Shown one piece after another: positions 1 through 23,900 of a stretch of DNA of 64,000 bases. Within the stretch, counting starts at the first letter, position 1. Every line of letters starts with the position of its first letter. This DNA is from Escallonia rubra. Lineage: Eukaryota; Streptophyta; Magnoliopsida; Escalloniales; Escalloniaceae. The DNA is taken from contig JAVXUO010001713.1 in assembly GCA_033065855.1 (NCBI GenBank), positions 62,001 to 126,000 on the forward strand, in the 5' to 3' direction. Both the position numbers and the translations under genes were made by a program. The notes below the pieces were generated by a model. It saw only the letters and a list, made by a program, of their open reading frames with translations. It did not search any database and was not told the DNA's origin.

Positions 1-250
1 CGTTGACTACGGTGACGTGTCGCACAAAACGCGACCCCTAGTGGGTCCATAGATGCAGCCAAGATAGGTTAGGAAAAAAATAGATAAATAAGATTTCCTG
101 AGAAAGTATCACCAGAAACATTCTAAATTTTAGAAAGGTAAGAGCGTCGCGCTGAGTTCCTATTTTTCAAACAAATACGGTAAATGGCAATCGGTATATG
201 TAAACTAAATGGTAGCAGCAAAAGAAGAAACTATGAAAGGAAAAACCAAT

Positions 251-322
251 TCCGTTGCCGGGACTTGAACCCGGGTCTCTCGGGTGAGAGCCGAGTATCC
301 TAACCAACTAGACTACAACGGA
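251..322 (-). tRNA. tRNA-Glu (anticodon CTC)
   Basis: Read on the minus strand, this 72-base stretch folds as a full cloverleaf. The 7-bp acceptor stem pairs TCCGTTG with CAACGGA. The anticodon stem CTCGG/CCGAG encloses the loop CTCTCAC, giving anticodon CTC (glutamate). The T-arm CCCGG-GTTCAAG-CCGGG contains an intact internal B box, and there is no intron. Five T residues follow 7 bases downstream on the transcribed strand (A-run at 241-245), which fits an RNA polymerase III terminator. The CCA end is not encoded, as expected for a nuclear eukaryotic gene. It looks functional. Confidence 0.96.
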
Positions 323-965
323 GCTTGTACTGCATGTATAAACGCAGTATAATAAGATTCTTCTTTTCGTTACCAAGGTCTGCTCTTTTTATTTGCTTCG
401 CACGACAAACGTATGAGCCAGCCATGATCGGTACTCTCTTTCAGCATGGCCGATATTATTAAAACTATAATTACCAACATAGATATTTTAATAACCTTAA
501 GCTTAAGAGGTGAAGTAACAGAGCTTTAAGGTATGATCTCGAAATCCCAAGTACGAATTCCCATACCCACGGATCATATAAATTACAGTTCTTACTGTTT
601 AAAAAAAAAAGTGTAAATATTTTAATATTGGAGCCTTAAAAGGGTCGTGCCATTCAGAACTTTAGAAACTTTATTTATAGAGCTGAGACCGTTGACCAGC
701 CAAAACATCTCTCGAAACAGACTAATAGAATATTGTCTATACTCAGAGGATGAAATGTCTCGGGTAGGACCATGGCCTTCCATATAATAATTGGATAACG
801 AATGAAAAACAAATTCACTTCCAAAAATATGTACTAGTTGAACGCTACCTGGACACAAGCCTGATAAATCACAAGCATGCCCAGAAAACATTGCAAGATG
901 GGAGATGGCAATGGCTGGGTCAGATTTGGAGACAGATTTCCTCATTTAAAAGCTAGAACTAGAAT
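323..965. other. Intergenic stretch with one unassigned open frame
   Basis: Between the tRNA gene and the presumed 3' UTR of the next gene I see no recognised gene. One 107-codon frame runs on the minus strand (622-945), has an ATG start and mixed amino-acid composition, and is not low-complexity. It matches no family I know and no clear splice partners are visible. It may be a chance frame or a relic. The rest is AT-rich and featureless. Confidence 0.3.
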
Positions 966-1422
966 ATGTTCGGTTACACGATACACATAAACATACTACA
1001 GACGTTACACATCAACTGTACAATCATTACATCCACTGTACAATCATTACATCCACTGTACAATTATCTTCCAACCTTAAGTACACAAGAAACAGAAGTT
1101 ACTGTTTTGACACCAGCCCAACTGTACAAAACCACCTACACCCAGCCAGAACAACAATGTAAGCAAAGCAGCAGAGCTTAACAAGCACAACTTTGATGAA
1201 GGGCCACATACCACAAACATTCATCCCGACTGGAAGAGTGTCACAGTAGCAATATAGCCATTCTTCATGACCTGCCAATATAAGCAAGCAGAAGCCTTGT
1301 AAGCAATAGCTTAAGCATGACCCGGAAACTGAACAAAATAACAGCGACAACATTCCACACAATAGACATAAAGGAGGGGAAAGGGGAAAAGTATAAAAGG
1401 TGGCCAGGAGGAGAAAATATAT
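966..1422 (-). other. Probable 3' UTR of the UPF0183 gene with a short tandem repeat
   Basis: This stretch lies directly downstream of the stop codon of the minus-strand gene and has no coding content of its own. It contains about two and a half copies of a 20-bp unit (core ACTGTACAATCATTACATCC on the plus strand) at about 1013-1065. The true polyadenylation site cannot be fixed from the sequence. Confidence 0.4.
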
Positions 1423-12958
<11,536 letters not shown>

Positions 12959-13100
12959 AGTAGCGATGATAAATGGATTCCTTGCAAGTAAATTGTTTCG
13001 CGTTTGTTTTCTGTATTCGATTGATGGACTCCGGTTGCTTTTTAAAGTGAAGTTCAGAAGCTTGTAAGCGAATCGGTGGCGATTGCCTCCCAGCACACGA
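12959..13100 (-). promoter_or_regulatory. 5' UTR / promoter-proximal region of the UPF0183 gene
   Basis: This is the sequence just upstream of the chosen start codon, on the transcribed strand. It has an open frame continuous with exon 1, but the recognised family N-terminus starts at 12958, so this part is treated as untranslated. The transcription start site is not determinable here. Confidence 0.35.
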
Positions 13101-13479
13101 AATGTTGGCGAAATATGGTCATCTTAACGAATGGGTTCTGGCCCGAGTTCGCAACACGAGCGCGTGCGCTGGGAACGATGTAAAAAGTACGTTTTTACGG
13201 AACTGTCCTTCCTTTCCGTTTCTTGAGTGACACGGAGTACTACGAAGATATATAATGCCATTACATAATGGGGAAGACTTCAGTTGGTGTATCGTAGCAG
13301 GAACCAAAAAAAATTAAAAATTGCCAAGTAATCAAAAGGACAAGCTCTAAAGGGAGTCGAGCTCGTAATTATGTACTACAGTACATCCCTAACGCTGGTT
13401 CTGATTAGGATGATCGTATCAAGCGGATACATCCTCGGGGTCAACTTAGCGTTAATTCTATTTAGAATTTTATGAGATT

Positions 13480-13940
13480 TAGTCACCCTTTTGTTTCGTC
13501 GTAAAAATTAATCAGATTCTTTGGGCATATTTCTAAATATGCTTTTGATGCTTTGCAAGGAAAACTCTGGACCAGAGATAATCTAAATAGGTGGAATGTA
13601 GTTACGGAATAATATTGCACCCTATGCTCTCAAAATCAGGAAAGAATGGATTACCTATTCATGACTTGTCCTTTTGCCCAAGCTCTTTTGATTAAAGTCC
13701 TTAATAATCTCCAAGTTCGCCACGTCTTCAAGACTTGGTCTCAGCTGCTCCAATACACGATTAGTAATTTCAGAAGCAAAAGTTTGAGAGCAATATTATG
13801 CAAGTTGGCATCAGCTGCGACAGTCTATGGTATCTGGGAAGAGCGAAATCTAATGATTTTTACTGGACAACATCAGGATATTACTGAGGTTCTTGCAAAA
13901 ATTGAGCTACGGATTAAATATTGTGTGTTGACCTAAAAGA
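13480..13940 (+). pseudogene. 5'-truncated LINE remnant (RNase H/zf-RVT end of ORF2)
   Basis: Translation across two frames gives LWTRDNLNRWN, then a C-x2-C pair (CTLCSQ), then DYLFMTCPFAQAL. This is the typical order of the zinc-binding reverse-transcriptase tail (zf-RVT) of plant LINE-type ORF2. A 97-codon frame continues to 13936. A frame break lies between about 13605 and 13646, and the usual His before LF is Tyr, so the copy is dead. No poly(A) tail or target duplication was found. It sits upstream of the divergent host gene pair. Confidence 0.65.
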
Positions 13941-14165
13941 AAATTGCGGCGTTTGTGGTTAATCATCAACTGTGCCAAAGTCAGAAACTCCCTTCCACAA
14001 TGTAATTTTAAGAATTCATCATCTAAAAACTACATAAGAAAAATGAAAAAACGTGATTTTTTTAGTCAATAAATTACTTCAAATCTACGCGGTAAGAGAA
14101 GAGAATGTTTAAGTAGGTAATGACTTGCAAAATTCTCTCAATTTTGACTTTACTAGTATGTATAA

Positions 14166-15144
14166 GGGAAAATTGCAAAAAACAACCTCGTGGTTTGGGT
14201 CAGTTGCAAAAAGACCCCTGCTGTTACAAAAGTTGCAAAAAGGCACCCAAGGTTGCAAAAGTGTTGCAACCGTCAAAAAAGGCGTCCAAACTAACGGCAT
14301 GTGATGGTCACGCGCCTGAAGAGTGCGTTTGATAGAGATTATTTTAAGAAATGACAAAAATGCCCTTTATTTATTCTTCTCTCTCCAAATCTTGATTTTC
14401 TTTCCTAATCCAATCGACCAAACCCTAACCGCCGCTACTTGCTTCATCATAATCGCCGCGCTGCCACTTGCTCCACCCGGATCTGTTTGCCAGTTTTCGA
14501 TTCCACAATTTGTTTTTGGCCGGAGGTCGTGGTGGTGAAAGGCCGGAGTCACAGGGTGGTGCCTTACCACACCGCAAGCGGACGCGCGGTACCGTTCCAA
14601 CAATCAGATTTTAACTTCAAGTGCGGGTTCTCTTTTCCTTCTTGGCTTCTTCAATCCAATCGTTGCCCTTCCTTTCTGCGAGATCTGCCCATGCCGGTCG
14701 CGGTTAGCTTTGGCCGGCCGTAGGTTCAGCCATTTCTTCCGCCCATTTGTTTCACGACCACCATGCCTTATCCACGACCACCACCGCCCATTTCTGCCAC
14801 CACCATCAACTCGAACCACTTGCGCCGCTGCCACCAGCCGGATCCACAAACCACGAGCATACCTCCTCCATGACCGAAGTTCCCTCATTTTCCCCTTCCC
14901 CTTTCCCCTTCCATTTTGCAACTTTCTGTTGCCTCACCTGTTAGCTTCCGCCGGCCCTAATGAGCCCTGGGCTTGTGGCATTTGAACAATTTACAAGGGT
15001 ATTTTGAACAAATTCTTTATTTCGTAACGAATTCCGTGGGTTGCAACACTTTTGCAACCTTGGGTGCCTTTTTGCAACTTTTGTAACAGCAGGGGTCTTT
15101 TTGCAACTGACCCAAACCACGAGGTTGTTTTTTGTAATTTTCCC
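14166..15144. mobile_element. Mutator-like non-autonomous element with ~110-bp TIRs and perfect 9-bp TSD
   Basis: The left terminus GGGAAAATTGCAAAAAAC and about 110 bases after it are matched with few changes by the reverse complement of the right terminus. Both contain TTGCAAAAAG and GTTACAAAAGTTGCAAAAAGG modules. The identical 9-bp duplication TATGTATAA flanks the element (14157-14165 and 15145-15153), diagnostic of Mutator-like insertion. The interior (about 14380-14990) is GC-rich and exon-like, with CCGCC and CCACCA runs, but shows no transposase and no recognisable protein. It could be a Pack-MULE carrying a gene fragment. Confidence 0.87.
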
Positions 15145-15153
15145 TATGTATAA

Positions 15154-17713
15154 ATTAGATTCGGCTAATATCATGACATTTATGTTTTATTTCTATTTAA
15201 GATGTATCTTTGATATTTGCAAGAAATTAATAACTTGTTGTACCAAAAACAAATTTCAGTGACATGACTCTCAAACAAAGTAGCTCAAACTAATATTGGA
15301 CGTGAAATAACAAGAGTACCATCAAGGATTTAACTGATAGAACAAAAGTATCATTAGGATCTAATTCAAACTATTTTGCTTTGAGTCTTCCGCCAGAAAC
15401 TTTTATGTAACGCAGTAACACATTAAAAAAATTCTTTTTGTACATTTTTTATTGCTATGACTCATATTTTCATAAAGCTTGACTTTTTAGATGTTTGAGA
15501 AACCTTGCGGAAAAAAAATCAAGCGTAAAACGAAACAAAAGAACAAAAAAGAGACAAACCAAAATTGTTGAAAATGCAGATCTCTCAAAAATATTCACAT
15601 GTCCGGTACTAATCCTACATGCACAACTCTGAGGCTATTGTCAATATTAAAGGGTACATAGTGCAGTCTTTAGTTTGCTAGCTCTTTTAAAAAGTCATGA
15701 ACATTGAGATTCAAGCATTCAAGCCTAGTAATAATAATCTGAACACTTTGTGCTTAGGAGTCGGTTCTGTACGTAATACGCTTTGGTTAGAACTTGGACA
15801 CTTCCATTAGTGAAGGGTTGATAAATATTCACCTTTCAATCGCATGTTTCTGTCAATTTGACTTCAACAAGCAATTAACTTTTGCCAAGTATAGGTGGTG
15901 GTTGCTTAAGTCAAATGTGTGAATAGCTTAAAGCCCACGAGGACCCTCGGTGCATTAATGCAGGCTTAGAGAATATGTTTTGAACTAATGATTTTGAATT
16001 GGCTTGAAGTGGGCTGTAGCGTGTTTGGCATGTTCATCCGATCACACCCAACATTCAACCTTAGACATGTGCACGGCCAACTAACGAAGGAGAAAAGTGT
16101 TTTTACGTGACTTTTGGCCATTTTTTTGAGTTTGTCTTTCACTACATAACACATCGCATTCTCCCACCCCTCTTTCTAATTTTTCAATTATCAAAGTTGA
16201 TTACACAGCCAAAATGATCAATTCGAAGAGGGACCTTCGCCTAACCCCGATATTACCTTTTTTTTTTTTCCTTTGCTAAATCAAAATATCGTTAAATAAG
16301 GAGCTAATATACAACCAGAGAGCATGAACAAATGCTTGGCTTTTGAAGGATTACAATGACCAACATGACCTTGAAAAAAAGCTGATAAAAGTACATATCA
16401 CTGTAGTTTGGGTAGCCCGGATCAGGTGATGACAAGGTGAGAGAGACGCATCAATACACCAGATCATATGGCAAGTTGGAGTGGCAATTTATGTCACCAC
16501 CACAATTGGCCTCGAAGTTGGCGAAGGTGGATGGGAGCCTCCCAAGGCCAAAGCGGATAGCAAGCTCGAAGGAAATACTCATCATCCACTTCAACACATA
16601 TGGCATCTTCAAGCGGCAATGTCGTCACACCAAACGTGTGCGCATTGCAGGTCTTGAACCAAACCAACCCCAACAGAAGCTCGGAGACCAAGATCACGAT
16701 GGCACCTTAAAAAATATGAGTGTTTTGCATGGGTAGTAATTGAAAATAAGGTTGAAGATATCTCAATTTGTATGGGTGGAATATTAGGCCGGAAAGTGGT
16801 GGCGGGTGGTGGTTGTGTGGGAAATCGACAGACGTGGGGTGCGGAGAGGGTATCAATTAGAAAAGAAGAGAGATGGGAAGAAATTGAAAAGGATTTGTTT
16901 AAGGGACTCCTATTTATGCTCACTGTCATGGACGCCACAATAGTAAAGAGGGTGGCAGAATCTAGGGAAAGAATTACAGGAGAAGGCAGAGGCAGGGCTA
17001 TCAAGTACTCGTTTAACCTCGGGATTACCTCGGCTTATGTGGTGGATGGGGTTTTATTTGTTGTTTGGAATTTTTTAGGAACAAATAACAAACTCGAAAA
17101 AAAGACGCACGTGTCACCGAAAGGGTTAATGGCAGTCAATTACATAACGGTCCTTGAATTCGAGAACAATTTACATATCATAAATCATGTCCCTAACTTG
17201 ACATCTTTATTTAGGTTAACACACTATCAACGAGTCTTTTATTCTTTATGAAGCCCGAGGCTCAATCTATTTGGGACTCAGTGTCTAGAGAAATACTCTT
17301 ATGAGTCTGGAGTCATTTAGCCTTAGCTTATGTAGGCTTCTTCACATGCCCGATACACTTCTAGAGCAAGAGGGGATTCAGGAAATTGATGTAAAGCCCT
17401 AACCATGTACACCGATAATAACAAAGCATTATCTAGATCCTTAATATTGACTAGATGCTATCAATAATATTAAGATGCTATCAATATGTTTCTAAGTTAT
17501 TATTGAATGTACAAACATTTTGGAATAAGATTAAAGCTAATGGAGGCATTAGGATGACATCTACCATCGAGATTGACTAACATGAAATTTAGATTAGATT
17601 AGATTTATCATTGTAATCTTTATGTAGTTAGTCTTGAATTGTTTCACAATCACGTCGTACTATTGATGAACACACCGAGTTCAAATGTAAGACTTAGAGC
17701 CAAAGCCACCCTT
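15154..17713. other. Intergenic DNA without recognised genes
   Basis: Mostly AT-rich. A more balanced block at about 16430-17250 has open frames on both strands (plus 16437-16736 and 16772-17251; minus 16494-16697 and 16609-17004). These overlap in opposite senses, match nothing I recognise and lack supporting splice or start context. They may be remnants of a captured gene or transposon. Confidence 0.4.
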
Positions 17714-17716
17714 TTA

Positions 17717-18363
17717 GAGCCCGTTTGAGATTGATTCTAAAGAACAAAATTCTGCTTAAATCTTAATCAGTTTTTAAAATCAGATTTAATTTATTTTTAA
17801 GCAGAATCACTTTACTGTTTGGTAAAAAAAGGTTGTAAACTAGTTTAAAGTTATAAAAATGTTTGGATAAAAAGTACTTAAATCAGTTTCATGATGACAA
17901 AATGACCATAGAGTGCATTTAATATCTAAATTTCTAATATCCTTTTTAGAAAGGTGATGTTAAGATAACTTTCATTTGTGAATAATTATACTACACAAAT
18001 AAATTATTAAAAAATTATTTTCATGCACCTACAAAAGTTGTTTATTTTTTACTTTAAATTAAAAACACCAACGATCTCACTTTCAGTGCTTATAGTACAA
18101 TAATTTTCATAAATTAGTTAAAGGGTATGTGATGTTCTTTTTCGAGTAATATGAGAATAGTATGATAAATTAGAATGTCAGACCTGATTATGAGAAACGT
18201 GACTGTTTCATAATCCTTAATTTTCAGGATTATGGATTTAATCAGTTTTGAACTTTTTGAGTCAGATTAAATCTCTTAATCTGTTTTGCCAAACATCTAC
18301 AAATCTGATTTAATTTATATTAAATCAGGTTTGACCATTCCAAAATCAATCTCTAACATCCTC
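17717..18363. mobile_element. Tourist-like (PIF/Harbinger) MITE with TTA target duplication
   Basis: The left end GAGCCCGTTTGAGATTGATT pairs with the reverse complement of the right end GAGGATGTTAGAGATTGATT. Inner segments around CAGATTTAATTTAT also pair. TTA flanks both sides (17714-17716 and 18364-18366). GAGCCCGTTTG-type ends are typical of Tourist-like elements. The body is AT-rich and non-coding. Confidence 0.72.
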
Positions 18364-18366
18364 TTA

Positions 18367-20500
18367 AAACCTTAAGTAAGTATGTGGAGCCTCTCTTTTA
18401 ACCAAATTTACTATTGAACTTACTACCAACAGTTCTGAAGTTTACAGTTGCAGCTGAAGTTGCTACCAACTTGCTACTTGTAACCTTCTCGAAGTTGCAG
18501 CTGTAACTGAACTTGGGGCTTTATGTGTCTAACAACTGGTCGTTGGTTGCAACCGGTTAGGTTACCGACCGTATACCAATATATAGTCGTTATAGGGAGA
18601 TAATTCAAAATTTCCACATCTTTTTATTATCTCCCATTTATAAGAGACCAGCTATTGCCAAAGCACTGAATTTTTGCAGCAACTCCCTTTTTGCTAAGTT
18701 GGTGTCTAAGCTTTGACTGCTCTCAACTTCAAGTCTTTCACATACTTTATCTTGAGATCAAACCCTACAACTATTAATCGTCGAACCTCTCTCAACACTT
18801 ATTACTCACATTTATCGAGAGAGGTAGTTAGATTGGTGTGAGTAAGTACGACCTAGAGCTTTCAACTGTAGCATACGTCTATCATTTGTTTTAATTGTGA
18901 GAATTCATAGTGTTAGGTTCATTAGTGCGGGGCCTTGCAAGTAAGTTAGCATACGTCGTAGTAGGGTTTTCCCAATTGTAAACATTTTGTTAGTGCACCT
19001 TTATGCGTGAGGACTCTGGTGGATTTTTTAGGTCTCGAGGCTCAAGTAAAGCACCAGGTATGGGCATAAGCAAAAGGGGCCAAACTGCGAGAATGCATTA
19101 TGTCATAGTGATCTGCGTCCCTGTATTCTTTTCCATTACTTATCGAAGATTTATTTTAGATCAATTAGGTGCTTGTTATTTAGATTATTTCCTATCAGAA
19201 ACTACAATTTTTTTTTTCCAACTTTATACCATTCATTAGAACCAAAAAGTTATAATTTGAAATCCTGATACCTACCACTCCCCTGCCCCCTGCCCCCTGA
19301 TCCTCGGTATTTTCTAGGGTTCAGTTCAATCACTCCTCAATACTTAGTTAACTCATTATGGAAATGGTATTGAGTTAGACTCGTTCAAGGGTACTTTTTA
19401 TATATATATATATATAAGGTAACGTATAGTATTTGGTATATATAAAAGGTGAAAAAACGAGTGCTACCAAATAAATATAACTAGGAATGATTGAGGATTG
19501 CTTCAAGTTGTCGATGAAGTTTATACATGTAAATTTTGTTTTATTACAATCTTATAGGTCGTAAATTTGTTTGATGGCATGATAATAATAACCTATATTA
19601 ACTTTAGGAAACCTGCATTGCTTTGGTGATCATCGCATCCGAAAAGATAGAATCAATTTTTGTCTATTTTAAAAAAAAAGTTAGTAAATCTTTTTAACAT
19701 GCTTCGACCGGCAAAAACTTTTTACTAAATGAAAGTCGAAAGCCTCAATAAACCAATGTCCAAGTCCATCCATACCAAGGCTAATCTAAGCAACTTCGCC
19801 CTTCGTTCAGTTGAATTATCCAGACTCAGTAATGCCTCCGCAATGTCAAATTTATATCACAACAGTGCATTAATGACATGAAAACAACCATTTCAAGCGA
19901 ATAATGGACTCAAAGTAGCCAAATGTTAGTATTTTCTAATCGTCAACTATTTCTAACTCTCTCTCCGCATCGCTTGATTTTTGAGCTCTAATGACGCCAA
20001 TACATCGTCTTTCAACTTGAGTCAAGCTCCGATCTTCATCAAGCTAAAAGTTGACTCGTACGGAATGATCACTCACATATTAACCAAACCAACTCGATAG
20101 AAACTAGGTAGAAATCAGAAACTCACCCACGAATCGAGTCAGACTGTCTCGTACGTAACCTAATATATAGATACTACATTGCAGCAAATATAGGGCTACT
20201 GTAGGTAATCTCTTTCCACCCATTTTTCCACCCCCTGCACCTTGCTATACCTCTCTTTGCATTAGGACTGATCCATTCATTAACTTCGGTCATTAAACAA
20301 GTTACCCGCATTAAAAGGCACTTGCATAGTTGTATTTACTTCACGTCCATGGTCCCCAAGAAGAGTAAACACTAGCAGAATCCAGTTGTTGAACCAACTT
20401 GGGCAGAACGTTAAGAGGCTCAAGACCACAAAGGCCTGTCCCCCAATGTAACAGTCGATCCACCAGTGCACAAAAAAGCATAAGATTCATGGACACTGGC
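18367..20500. other. Intergenic DNA, possible old LTR remnant at 18590-18975
   Basis: No gene is recognised. The stretch about 18590-18975 (TATAAGAGACC box, then a leader-like stretch ending near TTAGTGCA) resembles the promoter and R/U5 part of a copia-type LTR, but no partner LTR, primer site or polymerase is present, so this is weak. A (TA)n tract lies at about 19402-19417. The rest is featureless. Confidence 0.3.
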
Positions 20501-20952
20501 AGACAAAAGTGAAAATGAAAAAGAAAAGAAGGCAGAGTCTTGGCGACTGGCTCTCTCGTCGAATACTATACTAATAATTCTAATACTCGCACTGGTTCAC
20601 GTGTTACCAATACTTGGAGAATCCCCACGAGCCGCGTTTGACTCTCTGTCTCTCTCTCTCTCCTTCCTCTCTTTCTCTCTTTCCTGTAATAATCAGTCGT
20701 GTCGCCGAAAGGTAAAACCCCACCCAAAAACACACACAGACAGGCACGATACACGCAGAAGGCACGGCCAATCGCGCCCCACCAATTGGGTTTCGTCTTC
20801 ACTTTTATTTCCTTATCGCCTGACCTAACCGAAAACGACGCCGCTCCGGGTGACTACCCAGTCATCATTCTTCTTCTCTATGGTCGTGGTCACCGCGATC
20901 AGAAAATTAGGGCTTGCGCGTTGAATCAGCCATTGAGGGGGGCAATCCGGGC

Positions 20953-23900
20953 ATGTACAGGCCCGACATGGAGGCTGTGGGAGGTGCGGAGCTGCCCAGC
21001 GTCGGTCAGTGCGAGCCGATTCGGGAGATGGACGACTCGCAGCTCGTCGGGGCTCCGGAGGCGGCCGCTGTCACCGGCGGTGGAGGTGCTACTGCTGCTG
21101 CTGCTGCTGCGGCGGCGGCGGAGGTGAAGCGGAAGCGGGGGCGGCCGCCGCGGGGGCAGCCGAAGACGCCGCCGCTGAAGAAGGCGAAGGAGGAGGAGGA
21201 CGTGTGTTTTATATGCTTTGATGGCGGGACCCTCGTGCTGTGTGATCGACGGTGAGTGGCGTCGTTTCATTTCCAAGTTGCTTTTACTGTTTTCTGGAAG
21301 CATGTTTGATTTAAAGTGGAAAGAAAATCGCGTCTGAAGTGGTTTTGTTGATGTTTAGGGGTTGTCCGAAGGCGTACCATCCGACTTGTATAAAGCGGGA
21401 CGAGGCATTTTTCCGATCCAAGGCTCGATGGAATTGTGGTACGTTGGATTCTTTTATTTTGTTGCATCCACAGGTGAATAGTTTGCGTAACAAGGTGAAA
21501 GCTTTAGGCTTTTAAGTGCGCAGTATGTCAATGATGTAAGTGTTCGATCACTCGTTGGATGCTAAATTTAAGTTGCGGCTACATTCCACTATTGCGCTAG
21601 CTAGGCTTTAGCCTGCAAGCAAAGATTAGGGCTTTTGGAAATGTCGACTAAGCAGGAATCGTTAACTAGGGTTTTGAGTTTGAAAATTGTTAAAAAGTGC
21701 ATAAAGTGTATATAACCTGAAGAACTCTTGAAGATGTATCAGTCGTCCCATGTATAGTAATACACTTAGCAAGGCATGTTTCGGATTTACCAAAGTTATG
21801 TATTACTTCATTGATCTATTTCAACGTGGACCAGTTTGCGTGCGACAACCGAGTGAAAATATCTATGTATTACAGGCATTTAGGAGAAAACTACATAATG
21901 CACAAGCGTTGGACTTGGTGCACTTGGAGAAGATTTCATAACGCCTGAGTGTTGGACTTGGGCGATGTTCAGGTTCCTGTTTGGTCGTCAAACATAGTCA
22001 TAAGATGTCACCATAACTGTTGACAATCTAAAAGTGCTGAATGTCGTGATATAATTTTATATGCTCCCTTAGCCTCTAAAAGAGTAAACTTTCCTTTTTG
22101 TACCTACCTGGGAAAGGGGCCTACTTTTTGAAATTAACTTCAAACTCCAGATTTGTCTTTCCACCACAATTGGACACGGATGTATTTAGCCAGAAAGGGC
22201 AGAACTCAGAAAATGCGGTGTCTTTTGGAGTAAAGGAATATATGTATGGGTATTTGCTCTCATTCGGTAAAGAGATTAAGTTTTTACGTGGCAGAAGTAC
22301 AATTGTGCATGCATATGTTCATTAAGTTATCACCTCTTTACAAGTTATGCTGCACTCAACCAAAGAAAATACACTAATTTACATTGTAAGTTGTTGGATT
22401 TACCTGGAAAAATCAAAACACAAAGTGTTTATGCGTATGCTTTTTTGTTTTTATATTCTTTTCACTTTGAGTTGTGGAGAAAAAAAAACTCTTTAAAACA
22501 TTCAGGGATGTATACATCCCTAGACTTAATAGACATGACTATCCAATGCTTTGACGCTGTACTCGCATATCCGCCTTTTAGTACAAGAAATAGATACACA
22601 AAAAGAAACAGAAAATCTAGGAAGAGCACGGATAGATTCTTAGTGCTTTGATCAAGATCTTGGCTAGATATGCTTTTTGCTCCAATTTTAGAGTTTTTGT
22701 AGTACTCATAAAGTTTTCATGATGGCAAATCAAAGACAACCACCATTTATGGCCTTAAACCTTAAGCTTTATTCTTCTGCCTAGCTAACTAACTAAGTAT
22801 ATTGATATTGATAAGAGAATCATCTTGTAATTCATTAGTAAGAAAAAATAAAAATCCAATATATCTCTGCTTTTATTTCATAACCTTGGGTGGCAAGCAG
22901 TATGACTAGGATCCTGTTTGGTCATTAGCAAGATTCATAGAGCACGAACATTGACAACAATATATTTGTCAACAGTACACACGCACATACACGTGTATAT
23001 GGGTGTGTATTTATATCTGTTGAATTATTCTTCTTTTTTAATACTCTTTAATGAAGTATGAGAGGGTCATGAACAAGTTTCATAGAGCAGGCCAACAATC
23101 TAAGAGCTACTTTATAAGTGAATATATGTAGAAGCTGATAATTTTCCATTGTTGATGAGTTTCCATCACTGGAGCCTATATATCCAATGCATATGTGGTT
23201 GCACACCTTGGCAAAATAGACAATTAGATCAAACACGCTTTAAGGGGTCCACTACTGTCAATAGCAGATAGTCTGCTGCTAGAAGTAGCAGACAGACTGA
23301 CGACTATTTGCTAGTTTTCATACTAGATCAACTAACTTCGTGAAAAAAGTTAAGAACTGGCCTTCCGTGTTTGATGACATCGATGGCTGGAGATGGGCTG
23401 TAGAGATTCTTATCTTTGAAGCTCTCGCAAGAAATAGATCATATTTCGTCCCTGAATGTCCCCTAAGTGCACATGTTGCACACCATTGATATGCATGAGA
23501 GGAAAGTCTGGTCATTAATTTGTTTTTTTTCCATATCTTTGACTATGGACTAAATTAGCCTAGTTCTGATCGGGATATGCCGTGCCACAGGTTACAACTT
23601 ATTCATACTACGGTTTTAATTTTCTTACGAAAGGTTAAGCACCTTGTGTGTGTCGGCTGTCTCATGTTTTGGCTTCTCTTAGTACCATTTTACTTAAAAG
23701 AAAAGTCTATAATAATAAAGTACTAGTGAAATTAATAAGTGAATTAGTACCATGCTGGTTTACAGCATGAAAAATGAGCTACTGGAAAAAGAGGTAACAC
23801 TACGCAAGTAATGCTTATCCCAGTCATTGTCTTTGGTATTGAAGCTTTATTCTCATGCCTGCTAATTATTTGGTTGCTAGACACTTGCCCTTCAGTGTTG

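Noticed and set aside
16437-17251. Possible gene on either strand
   Set aside because: Frames overlap in opposite senses, lack recognised domains and splice context; recorded only as unassigned.
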